The notes under the pieces were generated by a model that saw nothing but the letters and a program-made list of their open reading frames with translations, was not told the DNA's origin and searched no databases. The position numbers were made by a program, and so were the translations under genes. Positions 1-8,839 of a DNA stretch of 59,031 nucleotides are shown piece by piece; the stretch's first letter is position 1, and each line of letters begins with the position of its first letter. The DNA comes from Streptomyces hirsutus (GTDB lineage Bacteria > Actinomycetota > Actinomycetes > Streptomycetales > Streptomycetaceae). The stretch is from contig NZ_LIQT01000157.1 of NCBI RefSeq assembly GCF_001418415.1, positions 1 through 59,031 on the forward strand, written 5' to 3'.

Positions 1-609
1 GTACTGGGGGCGGCCGCGAAGAGTCTGACTCGGAAGGCGGGGCTGGCGTCGTGGTTCCGGCAGTGGGCGGGGATCGAGGAGGAGGCGGTCTCGCTGTATG
101 CGTATGAGTGCGCGGTGATTCCAGGCCTGCTTCAGCCCGAGCCATACATTCGCGCCCTCTTCGACCGCCGCCTTCCTCCCCTGTCGGAGGAGCAGTTCGA
201 GCAGCAGGTCACGGCTCGTCTCGAACGCCAGCGCCTCCTGACCGAGCGGCCGAACAGTACGTTCAGCTTCGTTGTCGAACAAGCGCTACTGGACCGCCGT
301 CTGGCAGGTGCCGAGGTCACGTACGCACTCCTCAGCAACCTCCTGGATGCGGGCCGCCTCCGAAACGTGGAGATTCAAGTCATGCCTCGGACTCAGGAGG
401 ATCACTCCGGCTTCGAGGGCCCTCTCTACCTCGCTGAGACCGTAGAGAATCGCTGGGTGGGCTACGTAGAAGCGCATGACTGCAGCATGCTCGTCACCGA
501 CACAAAAGCCGCAAGCGCCATGCTCCAGCGCTATGGCAAGATGCGCTCGCAGGCTTTGAGTCATCAAACCACCGCGAGCCTGCTGGAGCAGATGCGAGGA
601 GCGCTATGA
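1..609 (+). CDS. Scr1-type XRE regulator, DUF5753 part (5' end outside window)
   Basis: The reading frame is open from base 1, so the N-terminal helix-turn-helix lies upstream of the window. What remains is about 202 residues of a DUF5753 domain, recognisable from the WFRQW segment followed by the YECAVIPGLLQ motif and the later VMPR and FEGPLYLAE segments. Members of this family are DNA-binding regulators that in Streptomyces are nearly always paired with a small DUF397 protein, and the pairs resemble toxin-antitoxin or WhiJ-like developmental switches. Here the next gene is a DUF397 protein overlapping by 4 bases (ATGA), so the two are translationally coupled. Target genes cannot be deduced from the sequence. 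Confidence 0.88.
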   Translation, partial: VLGAAAKSLTRKAGLASWFRQWAGIEEEAVSLYAYECAVIPGLLQPEPYIRALFDRRLPPLSEEQFEQQVTARLERQRLLTERPNSTFSFVVEQALLDRRLAGAEVTYALLSNLLDAGRLRNVEIQVMPRTQEDHSGFEGPLYLAETVENRWVGYVEAHDCSMLVTDTKAASAMLQRYGKMRSQALSHQTTASLLEQMRGAL

Positions 610-797
610 GCACCACCGAACTTGCTTGGTTCAAGAGCAGCTACAGCGGCGGTGGCGGCGGCAACTGCGTGGAGGTCGCTGTGCGCCCTGAGACCGTTCT
701 AGTCCGCGACTCGAAGGACATTGAGAGGCAGCCCCTGGCTGTCTCTCGCGAGGCATGGTCGGCGTTCACGACACTGGCGACCGACTCACGCGTCTGA
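606..797 (+). CDS. DUF397 small protein
   Basis: A 63-residue protein with the hallmarks of DUF397: W-F-K-S-S-Y-S near the N-terminus, a glycine stretch followed by NCVEVA, and the VLVRDSKD motif, ending in a W-x-x-F segment. The ATG overlaps the stop codon of the upstream DUF5753 regulator. DUF397 proteins are thought to act with the adjacent XRE regulator, as antitoxin-like or modulating partners, and have no known enzymatic activity. A strong hairpin follows directly after the stop codon. The family assignment is secure; the role is inferred from family context. Confidence 0.88.
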   Translation: MSTTELAWFKSSYSGGGGGNCVEVAVRPETVLVRDSKDIERQPLAVSREAWSAFTTLATDSRV

Positions 798-804
798 ACT
801 TCCT

Positions 805-831
805 TTGGGGCAGCGTCTGTTGCTGCCCCAA
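805..831. terminator. Rho-independent-type hairpin between convergent genes
   Basis: Perfect 10-bp inverted repeat (TTGGGGCAGC at 805-814 and its complement at 822-831) with a 7-base loop. It lies between the end of the DUF397 gene (+) and the end of pglX (-), so it could serve both. Confidence 0.65.
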
Positions 832-845
832 CGAACGCGTCGCGG

Positions 846-3800
846 CTACTCCACGTCCGGCGTGGACTGCTTCGCCGCCGCCTTGCGGCCACGCGTCTTC
901 CGCACCGGGCGCCACGCCTTCAAGTCCTCGGCCCCGACCTGGTGCTTGCGGAGCTGGTTTTCGTACTCAGCCTCCAGTTCGTCGGCCGGTACGTCGCCCC
1001 ACTCGTCGTCGTACTCGCCGTGCCACTGCTTGACCCAGGGCATGACCTCGTGGAGGCCGGCAAGCAGCGGAACGACCCGTTCGGAACTCCAGCCGTCCCG
1101 CGTGGTGCGGGCTGCCAGCAGCTCGAAGAGGGCCTGCGCCTGGTCCTTGTAGTCCCAGCCGGCCCAACCGAGCATCAGCGTCGAGTCGCTGTCGGGCCCG
1201 GCCTCGGGGTAGGAGATGAACCGCTCCTTGGGCACATCCAGCTTGCCGCGGTTCGACCAGTAGGACGCGCGGGCAAAGTCGGCGGACGTGTACTTCGGCG
1301 GTACGGGGATGTTGAGCCGCTCCCCGGTACGGTCCTCCTCACGCTGCTGCCGCCAGACCTCTTCCCACTGCGCGCGCTTGCGCAGGCCGGGGTCCTTGTA
1401 GCGCATCGCGGCGAGGTAGGGCACGTGCTCGTCGGCGATGACCTCGGTCAGTATCTGCGCGAGGGGCAGGTCGGGCTTGCCGAGGTGGTCGGAGGCGTAG
1501 AGCGCGGCAACGGAGGTGAAGTCATCGTCCGCGCTGAGCTGGTCGGCAAGGTAGTTGACGGTCATCGGACGGGGCCGCTTGAGCCCGTCCCGGACCTCGT
1601 ACCAAAGCTCCTGCTTCTCGCACCGGTCCAGCAACCAGTTCCGCAGCGCGGCGCATTCCTTCTTCTTCCATGAATCGGCGGCCCAGCGCCGCTTGCACTC
1701 GGGTCGCTCGATGAGGGCGATGCCCTTGCGGGATTTGATGATGTCGATACGCGCTTGGACGATGTCGCGATACCAGTCCGGCCAGCGGATGGGAATTTCG
1801 GTAGCGGGGATGGAATCGTGCCGCTTGAACCACTGCTCGACGGCTTCATCCCGCTCAGCATTGGGTGCAATCACGAGCTCAAAGGCACGTTGCCCAAATT
1901 TGACATCGGGACATTCAGACAGTCGTTCCGAAGGAACGGTAGCCCTCGCCACGTCTTCCGAACTAAGCAGTCCGTAGAGACCGTACACCTGCCAGTCCAG
2001 CTCTTCCTGCAAAGCAATCATCCCGCGATGAATATGCTCGTAGCTGGCACTTGCGCCGCTAAGCACCCTCCGGAGCGGCACTTGCTCCGCAGTCACAGCA
2101 GCGGGCTCACACAGCGCGAGCTGACTCGCCGCCGAGTCCAGCATACGTCCAAGCGTAAGCGGCAGTTGCTCGGGAAGAGGGAACTCCTGAAGCTTAGTAC
2201 CAGTGAACTCATAGAAGCTTTCCCAGGCATACCGTCCCGTAGATCGCTCCCCACCTCGATTCCCTTTATCCTGGCTGACCTGTTTCAACCAGAAGCAAGC
2301 AGTCGAAGAGTTCAGCACCCCCAACAGTTCCAGGTGCTCCTCCTCACTGGCCCCCTCAGGCAGCTTGATGACCGGAGCGGAACGATTGAACGCACTTTCA
2401 CCCCAATCGATCACAAAATGATTATGTGTCGCCACAAAAGCAAAGGCCAGCGCCCTCTTACTAGCCCCGGCATCTTTAGGCAGTTGATGCCACTCATACC
2501 ACGGGCGGCCTTCATCAAAGTAGGTATTTTTCGAAAAAGTCGCCCGATTCCCCAATTCAACCCTAAGAGGCCAAAGCCATGATGAAGCACTAGGCTCTTC
2601 AGCGATCTCCCTCAGGCCATGACTTGAGTCATACGGGAATAGAACACTATTTTGCGCAGCAGCAGACCAGTCACGCACCTCTTCACCAAGCACCAGGGGC
2701 CTTACAAGGGAACCGTCCGCTCCTTTGTAAGCAAATGCACGCTTGGGGGCAGTCATAGCATCATCAGCCCCGACGACCCCAAAGAAGCCTACTCTGCGAA
2801 TAACCTTTCCAAGCCTATTGCGCGATCTCCCCTCAATGGATTGGAACAGCGCTGCCGCGCCTCCCCCACTCACAGACCAAGGGTGCGAGTTGAATTTTTG
2901 GGCTGCCACATCCTCCACAGAAACCCAGTCAGAATCAGACCCAGGCACCTTCACCTGCTCCAAAATCGCCTGCCAAACGGCGCCTTGCGCCGCATCCTCT
3001 GGCTGCGAAGGCTCGCCCCGCACACCGAGTACAGCTCGAAGCGTCCGATCCGGACTGGGCACACGGTTCTGGCCCACAAGAATGACGGTCGGCGTTCCGT
3101 GGCCGGGGATGAAGGCACCGGACGTATCGATCACATGGGACAATTCAACCCGGTTCCGGAAGACATCCTGAATGAGCTTCTTCCCGAACTCCCTCTTCAT
3201 AAACGAATTCGCGGTGATCTGCCCCACGAACCCGCCACCACCCGCACGCCCACCCGCACCCTTCACCGCCAGCTCGAACAACCGCTGCGCGAATGGCACC
3301 GACAACGCATACTTGCCCGCACAGGCGTCGTACGACAGCCGGTAATTCTCGTTCTCCTGCTTGTCCTTAACCGTGATGTAGGGCGGATTCCCCACCACCA
3401 CGTGATAAGATCCCCGCCCCAACAAATCAACCCGCTTCGCGTACTCCCACACGTCCTCCGTCGAGTACGCGAACGCCCCCTCCTCGCGCCCGATCTGCGC
3501 CTCGGCGAACAGCGTGTCCAGGTCGGTCTGGATACCCGCCGCGTCCCGTCCGTGCAGCAGCGAGTCCCCCACCGCCACGTTGATCGGGAACGGCGGCGCG
3601 TCCTTCAGCCGCCGCGCCCCCGCCGCCCGCATGGCGGCCACCAGCAGCCGGAACCGGGCGATGCTCACCGCGTACGGGTTCTTGTCGCAGCCGTGGACCG
3701 ACTCCAGGGACCGGCGCACCAACGTCCAGACATCCGTGCCCGGCTCAGCCGCCCGCCACTTGTCCATCAGCCGGTGGAAGATGCCCAGCAGGAAGTGCCC

Positions 3801-4574
3801 TGACCCGCAGGCCGGGTCAATGGTCCGCAGGCCGCGCCGTTCCTCCCCGTCCGGGCCCTCCCACGCCGGGTTCAGGCCGAACGCGTCCGTCGAGACGGCT
3901 GGTTCAAGCGTGAGGTCGAGGATGAACTCCTCCACGAACTCGGGGGTCTGGAGCAGCGCGTACGTCTTGCGGGCGTGTTCGCTGAGGTCCTGGTAGAGGT
4001 CGCCGAGGAAGCGGGTGTCCCACTCGGGGTCGGTGAAGTCGTAGCGGATCTCGCCCTCGGCGCCCCACCGCCGCCAGAACGACAGCAGTTCGGTCGCCGC
4101 CTCGTAGCTGGGCGTGATGTTCCACAGGGGATTGTGGGCCTCGTCGAAGAGGCCGGCCGCCGTGTCGTTCGCCTCGCGGATGGCGTCGAACGCGGCGAAC
4201 AGCCAGTCGCGGTTGTTCTTCGTCGGGTTCTCGCGGAAGTACACCTCGTGCCGGGCCTCCGCCTCCGCGAGCCGCTCCCCCGGGCCCGCGATGAACGGCT
4301 CGTCGATGAGGCCGTTGTCCTCGCAGAAGCGGACGAAGACGCAGGCCAGCACCCAGGCCGCCGCGGACTGGGTGACCCGCTCGTCACGCCAGGCCCCGTA
4401 CGTGGCTGCCGTGCGCCGGGCCTCCCGGGCGTGCCCGTACTCGGCCTCCAGGCGGTCGCGGATCTCGTCCACGGACTCCGTGCGCGCCCGCAGGTCCTCC
4501 TCCAGCGCAATGACCTGCCGCTTCAGGTCCTTGAGCAGGGCCTGCGGGTCCACACCAGCCTTGACGTCCGTCAC
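846..4574 (-). CDS. pglX: PglX-like adenine-specific DNA methyltransferase (BREX-2/Pgl)
   Basis: About 1242 residues from a GTG at 4574, chosen because GAAGGAAG lies just upstream and the alternative start 26 codons earlier adds an unrelated basic tail. The N-terminus is a coiled-coil-like segment (LLKDLKRQVIALEEDLRAR). The methyltransferase signature follows: motif I DPACGSGHF near residues 253-261 and catalytic motif IV NPPY near 396-399. A long C-terminal region probably does target recognition and partner contacts. Length and motifs fit PglX of the Pgl/BREX-2 phage-defence systems, which methylates adenine to mark self DNA. It is separated from pglW (8840-13249) by a divergently transcribed operon. 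PglY and PglZ are not in the window, so whether this is a complete BREX-2 system is unknown. Confidence 0.9.
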   Translation of the reverse strand: MTDVKAGVDPQALLKDLKRQVIALEEDLRARTESVDEIRDRLEAEYGHAREARRTAATYGAWRDERVTQSAAAWVLACVFVRFCEDNGLIDEPFIAGPGERLAEAEARHEVYFRENPTKNNRDWLFAAFDAIREANDTAAGLFDEAHNPLWNITPSYEAATELLSFWRRWGAEGEIRYDFTDPEWDTRFLGDLYQDLSEHARKTYALLQTPEFVEEFILDLTLEPAVSTDAFGLNPAWEGPDGEERRGLRTIDPACGSGHFLLGIFHRLMDKWRAAEPGTDVWTLVRRSLESVHGCDKNPYAVSIARFRLLVAAMRAAGARRLKDAPPFPINVAVGDSLLHGRDAAGIQTDLDTLFAEAQIGREEGAFAYSTEDVWEYAKRVDLLGRGSYHVVVGNPPYITVKDKQENENYRLSYDACAGKYALSVPFAQRLFELAVKGAGGRAGGGGFVGQITANSFMKREFGKKLIQDVFRNRVELSHVIDTSGAFIPGHGTPTVILVGQNRVPSPDRTLRAVLGVRGEPSQPEDAAQGAVWQAILEQVKVPGSDSDWVSVEDVAAQKFNSHPWSVSGGGAAALFQSIEGRSRNRLGKVIRRVGFFGVVGADDAMTAPKRAFAYKGADGSLVRPLVLGEEVRDWSAAAQNSVLFPYDSSHGLREIAEEPSASSWLWPLRVELGNRATFSKNTYFDEGRPWYEWHQLPKDAGASKRALAFAFVATHNHFVIDWGESAFNRSAPVIKLPEGASEEEHLELLGVLNSSTACFWLKQVSQDKGNRGGERSTGRYAWESFYEFTGTKLQEFPLPEQLPLTLGRMLDSAASQLALCEPAAVTAEQVPLRRVLSGASASYEHIHRGMIALQEELDWQVYGLYGLLSSEDVARATVPSERLSECPDVKFGQRAFELVIAPNAERDEAVEQWFKRHDSIPATEIPIRWPDWYRDIVQARIDIIKSRKGIALIERPECKRRWAADSWKKKECAALRNWLLDRCEKQELWYEVRDGLKRPRPMTVNYLADQLSADDDFTSVAALYASDHLGKPDLPLAQILTEVIADEHVPYLAAMRYKDPGLRKRAQWEEVWRQQREEDRTGERLNIPVPPKYTSADFARASYWSNRGKLDVPKERFISYPEAGPDSDSTLMLGWAGWDYKDQAQALFELLAARTTRDGWSSERVVPLLAGLHEVMPWVKQWHGEYDDEWGDVPADELEAEYENQLRKHQVGAEDLKAWRPVRKTRGRKAAAKQSTPDVE

Positions 4575-4740
4575 GTTCCGCTTCCTTCTCGATGCACTGC
4601 GCGTCCCCCACGGCTCCCTCGTCCACCGTGATCGTCCGTGCTCAGACCCCAATCCTGCCAGGCCGCAGCTGGTCAGCGCAGGGCGCCTCTCGTGCGGAAA
4701 CGCTCCCTTTCCCGCGGATCACGCCGATAAGGTGATCAGC

Positions 4741-5271
4741 GTGACGGCTCCGACGACTTCCGCCGCCCCGCCACCGGACTTCCGGGCGGCGAGCGGCCAT
4801 CATTACCACTCGGCCCGGCTGGCCGCTGCGCGCCGGTTACGCATCGCCGCCGACCATTCGGCCGGGCTGGCCGCCGAATGCGCGATCAAGGCGATCCTCC
4901 TCGATTACCTGGGTTCCCGGCTCAACGACAAGCAGCGGCCCTACAACCAGGACCTGGAGCTCGGCTCGCAGCCGAATCTACCCGGGGGCAAGTGGCGCAA
5001 GCAGGACCGCAAGGAGTACCTGCACGAGCACCTTCCCGACCTGTGGGGGCAGTTGACCACGATTCTCGACCGTCGGCGGGCGCGTGAGACAGGGGTTCTG
5101 TTCCTTCGGCTGATCGGGCACAACCCGTTCCACGACTGGGACGTGTCCGGAAGGTACTGCGACGGTACGACGATCAGCGACGCGGACCTCGACCGGCACC
5201 TGCGGGCGGCGTACGAGCTCCTTGCCGCGCATGAGCAGGCGACGTTCTTGGGCACCGGGAGCCTCGCGTGA
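4741..5271 (+). CDS. HEPN-like helical protein, first gene of a three-gene conflict operon
   Basis: About 176 residues from GTG 4741, preceded by AAGGTGAT. An N-terminal helix carries SAGLAAECAIKAIL, matching the yLagyaaECalKall pattern common in small HEPN proteins. A second conserved-looking stretch is LRLIGHNPFHDW. I do not see an unambiguous R-x4-6-H RNase motif, so RNase activity is not established; it could be a non-catalytic sensor or partner. Its last codon overlaps the GTG of the next gene (GTGA), so the two are translationally coupled. It is divergent from pglX across about 166 bases, which must hold promoters for both. The HEPN assignment is moderate. Confidence 0.6.
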   Translation: MTAPTTSAAPPPDFRAASGHHYHSARLAAARRLRIAADHSAGLAAECAIKAILLDYLGSRLNDKQRPYNQDLELGSQPNLPGGKWRKQDRKEYLHEHLPDLWGQLTTILDRRRARETGVLFLRLIGHNPFHDWDVSGRYCDGTTISDADLDRHLRAAYELLAAHEQATFLGTGSLA

Positions 5272-6647
5272 CCACACCCACCGCGGGCTTCGACAGTTCA
5301 TGGCTGGCCGCGCAGAAGGTGGCCGAGGACGCCGCGGCGCTCGGCCGTGACGTCGTACTGGCCCGTGACCTGCTCGGCCGGTCCTCGCTCCTCATCGACG
5401 ACATGCAGCAGAAGCTCCCGTCGGACTCCCCCGAATTCACCGCGCTGCGCGAGCGGTTCACCGAGGCCACCCACCCGTTCACCGGAGTGGAGCCGGTACA
5501 GACCGCGCGCTCCATGTTCGCGCCGGAGCTGTTCTTCACCGCGCCGGAACTCACCGAGGTGAGCCCGCGCGCCGACGGTGTCGGCAGAGTCTGCACGCTG
5601 GAACGCACGGTCGTCGGAACCGACTGGCTCCAGCAGGGCGACCACGGCGACGACAGCACGTCCGGCACTCCGGTCTCCCGGCGGGACCGGCGCGTGGCCC
5701 TGTACGGGTTCAAGGGCGGTGTCGGCCGCTCGACCGCGACCGCCGTCCTCGCCCGCCACCTGGCCGACCTGGGCCGGTGCGTGCTCGTCGTCGACCTCGA
5801 CCTGGAGTCGCCCGGCGTGTCCAACCTGCTCTCGGACGAGGCGGGCAGACCACGGCACGGCATCGTGGACCATCTCGTCGAGGCCGCGGTCGGCAATGCG
5901 GACACCCTCGAACTCGTCAGCCGCGCCTCGCTGTTGAACTACCAGAGCAACGGAGAGGTGTTCCTCGCTCCGGCGGTCGGACTGCCGCTGGAAGGACAGC
6001 CCTACACCTACCTGTCGAAGCTGAACCGCATCTACACCGACCTGCCGGCCACCCGGGACGATCCGACTCCGCGCCCGTTCGCCGTCCGGCTGGAACAGGC
6101 CATCGCCGCGTGCGAGGACCAGGTCGAGAGGCGCGCACGGCGCCCCGACCACGTACTGCTCGACAGCCGCGCCGGAATACACGACATCGCCGCCGTCACG
6201 CTCACCCGGCTCAGCGGGCTCGCCCTGCTGTTCGCCGTGGACAACCCGTCGACCTGGGAGGGATACCGGATGCTGCTCTCCGAGTGGCAGCGCCGGCCGG
6301 ACCGCGCACGCGAACTCCGGGAAAGAATCAGGATGGTGGGCGCGATGTTCCACTCGGCGGGTGACACTGAGCGGCTGGGCGTGCTGCGCAAGAACGCCTA
6401 CGACCTGTTCGTGGACACGCTGTACAACCTTCCCGACGAGGACGAGCCCGAGCCGTTCTACTCGCCCTACGGCCAGGTGGACGACGCCCCCTACGCGGCG
6501 ATCCCCATCCTCTTCGGTAACGACCTGGTGGGGCTCGACCCCTCACGCAGTCGCCGCTGGCCGGAGCTGCCGTTCGTGGAGGCCGCGTACAGCAAGTTCA
6601 CGACTACGGTGGAACGCCTGCTGCCCGAACCGCACGAGGACGCGTGA
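5268..6647 (+). CDS. KGGVGR-motif variant MinD/ParA-like ATPase
   Basis: 459 residues. After a helical N-terminal extension of about 140 residues there is a deviant Walker A motif KGGVGRS at residues 149-155, then LVVDLDLESPGVS, typical of SIMIBI-class MinD/ParA/Mrp ATPases; arginine replaces the usual K/T in the loop. A later segment, HVLLDSRAGIHDIAAVTL, fits the Walker B/switch region. The C-terminus ends with a region about 130 residues long after the Rossmann core. Both ends overlap neighbours by 4 bases, so the HEPN-like protein, this ATPase and the next P-loop protein are probably made stoichiometrically and act as one complex. The ATPase class is certain; the role in conflict is inferred from neighbours. 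Confidence 0.85.
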   Translation: MTTPTAGFDSSWLAAQKVAEDAAALGRDVVLARDLLGRSSLLIDDMQQKLPSDSPEFTALRERFTEATHPFTGVEPVQTARSMFAPELFFTAPELTEVSPRADGVGRVCTLERTVVGTDWLQQGDHGDDSTSGTPVSRRDRRVALYGFKGGVGRSTATAVLARHLADLGRCVLVVDLDLESPGVSNLLSDEAGRPRHGIVDHLVEAAVGNADTLELVSRASLLNYQSNGEVFLAPAVGLPLEGQPYTYLSKLNRIYTDLPATRDDPTPRPFAVRLEQAIAACEDQVERRARRPDHVLLDSRAGIHDIAAVTLTRLSGLALLFAVDNPSTWEGYRMLLSEWQRRPDRARELRERIRMVGAMFHSAGDTERLGVLRKNAYDLFVDTLYNLPDEDEPEPFYSPYGQVDDAPYAAIPILFGNDLVGLDPSRSRRWPELPFVEAAYSKFTTTVERLLPEPHEDA

Positions 6648-8098
6648 TGAGCGAACCGACGCCCGCCGACTACCGCACACTGCTGATCGAAGCGCTCGGC
6701 GCGGCCCCCGACGCGAACACCACCGGCCCCGGTCTGCGGACCCTGTTCACTCCGTCCTCACACCGGCTGGCGCTGGATCCGGACGTCACCGTGGTGCGCG
6801 GAGCGCGTGGCACGGGCAAGACATTCTGGGCCAAGGCACTGGTCGACGAGCGGCTCAGGGAGATCGCCGCCGCCTCATACATGATGCCCCGACTCCGGCG
6901 CACCCGGGTGATCACTGCGTTCGGGCTGGGGAACGAAGGGACAGGTGAGCCCCCCTTCCCGATGAAGCGGACGCGGGAGAAGCTCGTCAACGACGGCGTG
7001 GACCCCCAGGACCTGTGGTCGGCGATCGTCCTGATGGCCCTGGACGTCCCCGAGGTCCGCTCCATCGACACCTGGGCCGACCGCGTCCGGTGGGCACGGG
7101 CCAACCCGGAGGCCTACGACACAGCCATCATCCGCGCCGACCGCCACAGTCGCGACCGCGGCGAGACACTCGTCCTGCTTTTCGACGCGCTCGATCACCT
7201 GCACGGCGAGCGGGGGCAGGCGGACCGGCTGCTGTCCGAACTGTTCCGGCTGGCCCTCGAACTGCGGCTGACCACCGGCACGTTGCGAGCCAAGATCTTC
7301 GTACGGCCGGACATGTACGAGAACGCCCCGAAGATGTTCGCCGACGCCTCCAAACTCGGCGCGAACGCCACCGACCTGGAATGGAGCCGGGAAAACCTCT
7401 ACGGTCTGCTTTTCCACCAGTTGGGCAACCACCCCACTCCCGAAGCCGAGAAGTTCCGCGCGGCGACCGGTAGGTGGACGGACGAAGACGGCCGGCACGT
7501 CGCGCCCGTCGATGTCGTCGCGGACCGGAGACGTCAGGAGGAGGTATTCATCACCCTCGCCGGACCGTTCATGGGCACGGACCGGCGCAAGGGACACACG
7601 TACACCTGGGTGCCGAACCACCTCCAGGACGGCAGGGGACGGGTCAGTCCCCGGACGTGGCTGAAGGCTCTCTGCAAAGCCGCTGTGCTGACCGGTGAAC
7701 GGCACGCGGGCCACCCGGCCCCCCTCCACTACGAGGCCATCCGCCAAAGCCTCAGTTTCGCCGCCCACAACAGGGTGGAGGAGCTGCAGGACGACATCGG
7801 CTGGGCGGCCCTCGCGGTGGAGCAGCTGGAGAACAGCCAGGTCCCCCTGCAGCCCTCCGCCCTCTACTACGCCTGGCACCAGGGCTCGCTGGCCGCCAAG
7901 GTGAAGGAACACCTGGAAGACCCGCGTTCGGGCAGCGGTCCACGGGCGCTGGACAACCCCGCCGCAGTGCTGGAGGAACTCATCGAGCTGGGCGTGATGA
8001 CCCGACGCAGCGGAGAGGCGATCGACATCCCGGACATCTACCGGCTGGCGTTCGACATCAGCCGCAAGGGCGGCGTGCCCCGTATGCCGGTCAACTGA
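6644..8098 (+). CDS. P-loop ATPase, third gene of the HEPN/KGGVGR operon
   Basis: 484 residues (GTG 6644, with an ATG one codon later). The Walker A motif GARGTGKT spans residues 53-60 and the Walker B-like LVLLFDALDHL lies near 175. The C-terminal third ends with segments resembling winged helices, the last one containing IYRLAFDISRKGG. The overall layout is that of a STAND-like or ORC-like regulatory ATPase with no obvious catalytic effector domain. Its start overlaps the stop of the MinD-like gene. It could be the sensor or adaptor ATPase of the operon. I do not recognise a named family. Confidence 0.75.
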   Translation: MMSEPTPADYRTLLIEALGAAPDANTTGPGLRTLFTPSSHRLALDPDVTVVRGARGTGKTFWAKALVDERLREIAAASYMMPRLRRTRVITAFGLGNEGTGEPPFPMKRTREKLVNDGVDPQDLWSAIVLMALDVPEVRSIDTWADRVRWARANPEAYDTAIIRADRHSRDRGETLVLLFDALDHLHGERGQADRLLSELFRLALELRLTTGTLRAKIFVRPDMYENAPKMFADASKLGANATDLEWSRENLYGLLFHQLGNHPTPEAEKFRAATGRWTDEDGRHVAPVDVVADRRRQEEVFITLAGPFMGTDRRKGHTYTWVPNHLQDGRGRVSPRTWLKALCKAAVLTGERHAGHPAPLHYEAIRQSLSFAAHNRVEELQDDIGWAALAVEQLENSQVPLQPSALYYAWHQGSLAAKVKEHLEDPRSGSGPRALDNPAAVLEELIELGVMTRRSGEAIDIPDIYRLAFDISRKGGVPRMPVN

Positions 8099-8180
8099 CA
8101 GCCGACAGCAACCGTCAAGCAGAGCGCACAACTGCCTCGATACCTACCGCGTTGCTGCGCCCGCCTCCTGAAGGACTCCC

Positions 8181-8726
8181 ATGCCCGACTCCCCCACCCT
8201 GCGTCGGCACAGCGCCGACGATATTGAACTTCTCCTGGATGCCCTCGTCGACACCTGGGCCGACGCCCATGCCGCCCACCCCGACGTCGCCGACGCCGGG
8301 TTCACCCCCGACGCCCTGCGCCGCCAGATCACCGGCCACGCTCGTCGCGACGACTTCACTCTGATCACCGCCTACGCCGACGGCCTCCTCATCGGCTACG
8401 GTTACGGCTTCCGCTGCACCCCCGCCTACTGGTACGGCGAAGACCTCCTGCCGCGGATCACCCCCGAGGACGCGCGCACCACCGACTCCCTCGTCGGGAT
8501 CTGCGAACTCGCCGTGCGCCCCGGCTGGCAGGGCCAAGGCATCGGAACCCGTATCCACCAGGCCCTCCTCGACGCGATGCGCCCCCGATGGGTCTCCCTA
8601 CTCGCTATGCCCGGCGCGCCGGCACAGCGGCTCTACCTCAGCCTCGGCTACCGGTATGCCGGCCCGTACGAGTCCAGCCCCGACGGACCGGTACTCGACT
8701 TGCTTCTCCTCCGCGCCGGTTCCTGA
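8181..8726 (+). CDS. GNAT family N-acetyltransferase
   Basis: 181 residues from ATG 8181. The acetyl-CoA binding segment is clear: LAVRPGWQGQGIGTRIHQALL (motif A, R/Q-x-x-G-x-G/A), followed by a C-terminal AQRLYLSLGYRYAG, typical of GNAT folds. The substrate cannot be predicted. It is 82 bases downstream of the three-gene conflict operon on the same strand but not overlapping it, so it may be co-transcribed or simply adjacent. It sits between that operon and the convergent pglW gene. Confidence 0.88.
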   Translation: MPDSPTLRRHSADDIELLLDALVDTWADAHAAHPDVADAGFTPDALRRQITGHARRDDFTLITAYADGLLIGYGYGFRCTPAYWYGEDLLPRITPEDARTTDSLVGICELAVRPGWQGQGIGTRIHQALLDAMRPRWVSLLAMPGAPAQRLYLSLGYRYAGPYESSPDGPVLDLLLLRAGS

Positions 8727-8839
8727 TCACGCAGGAAACCCGACACGACAGCCGTACATACCGTCAGCCGGTATCCCGCGCCTGCGGCGAGTGACGCACG
8801 GCTGCTGCTTCGCCCAGTGGGCGTGCCCCCTTCAGCCCG

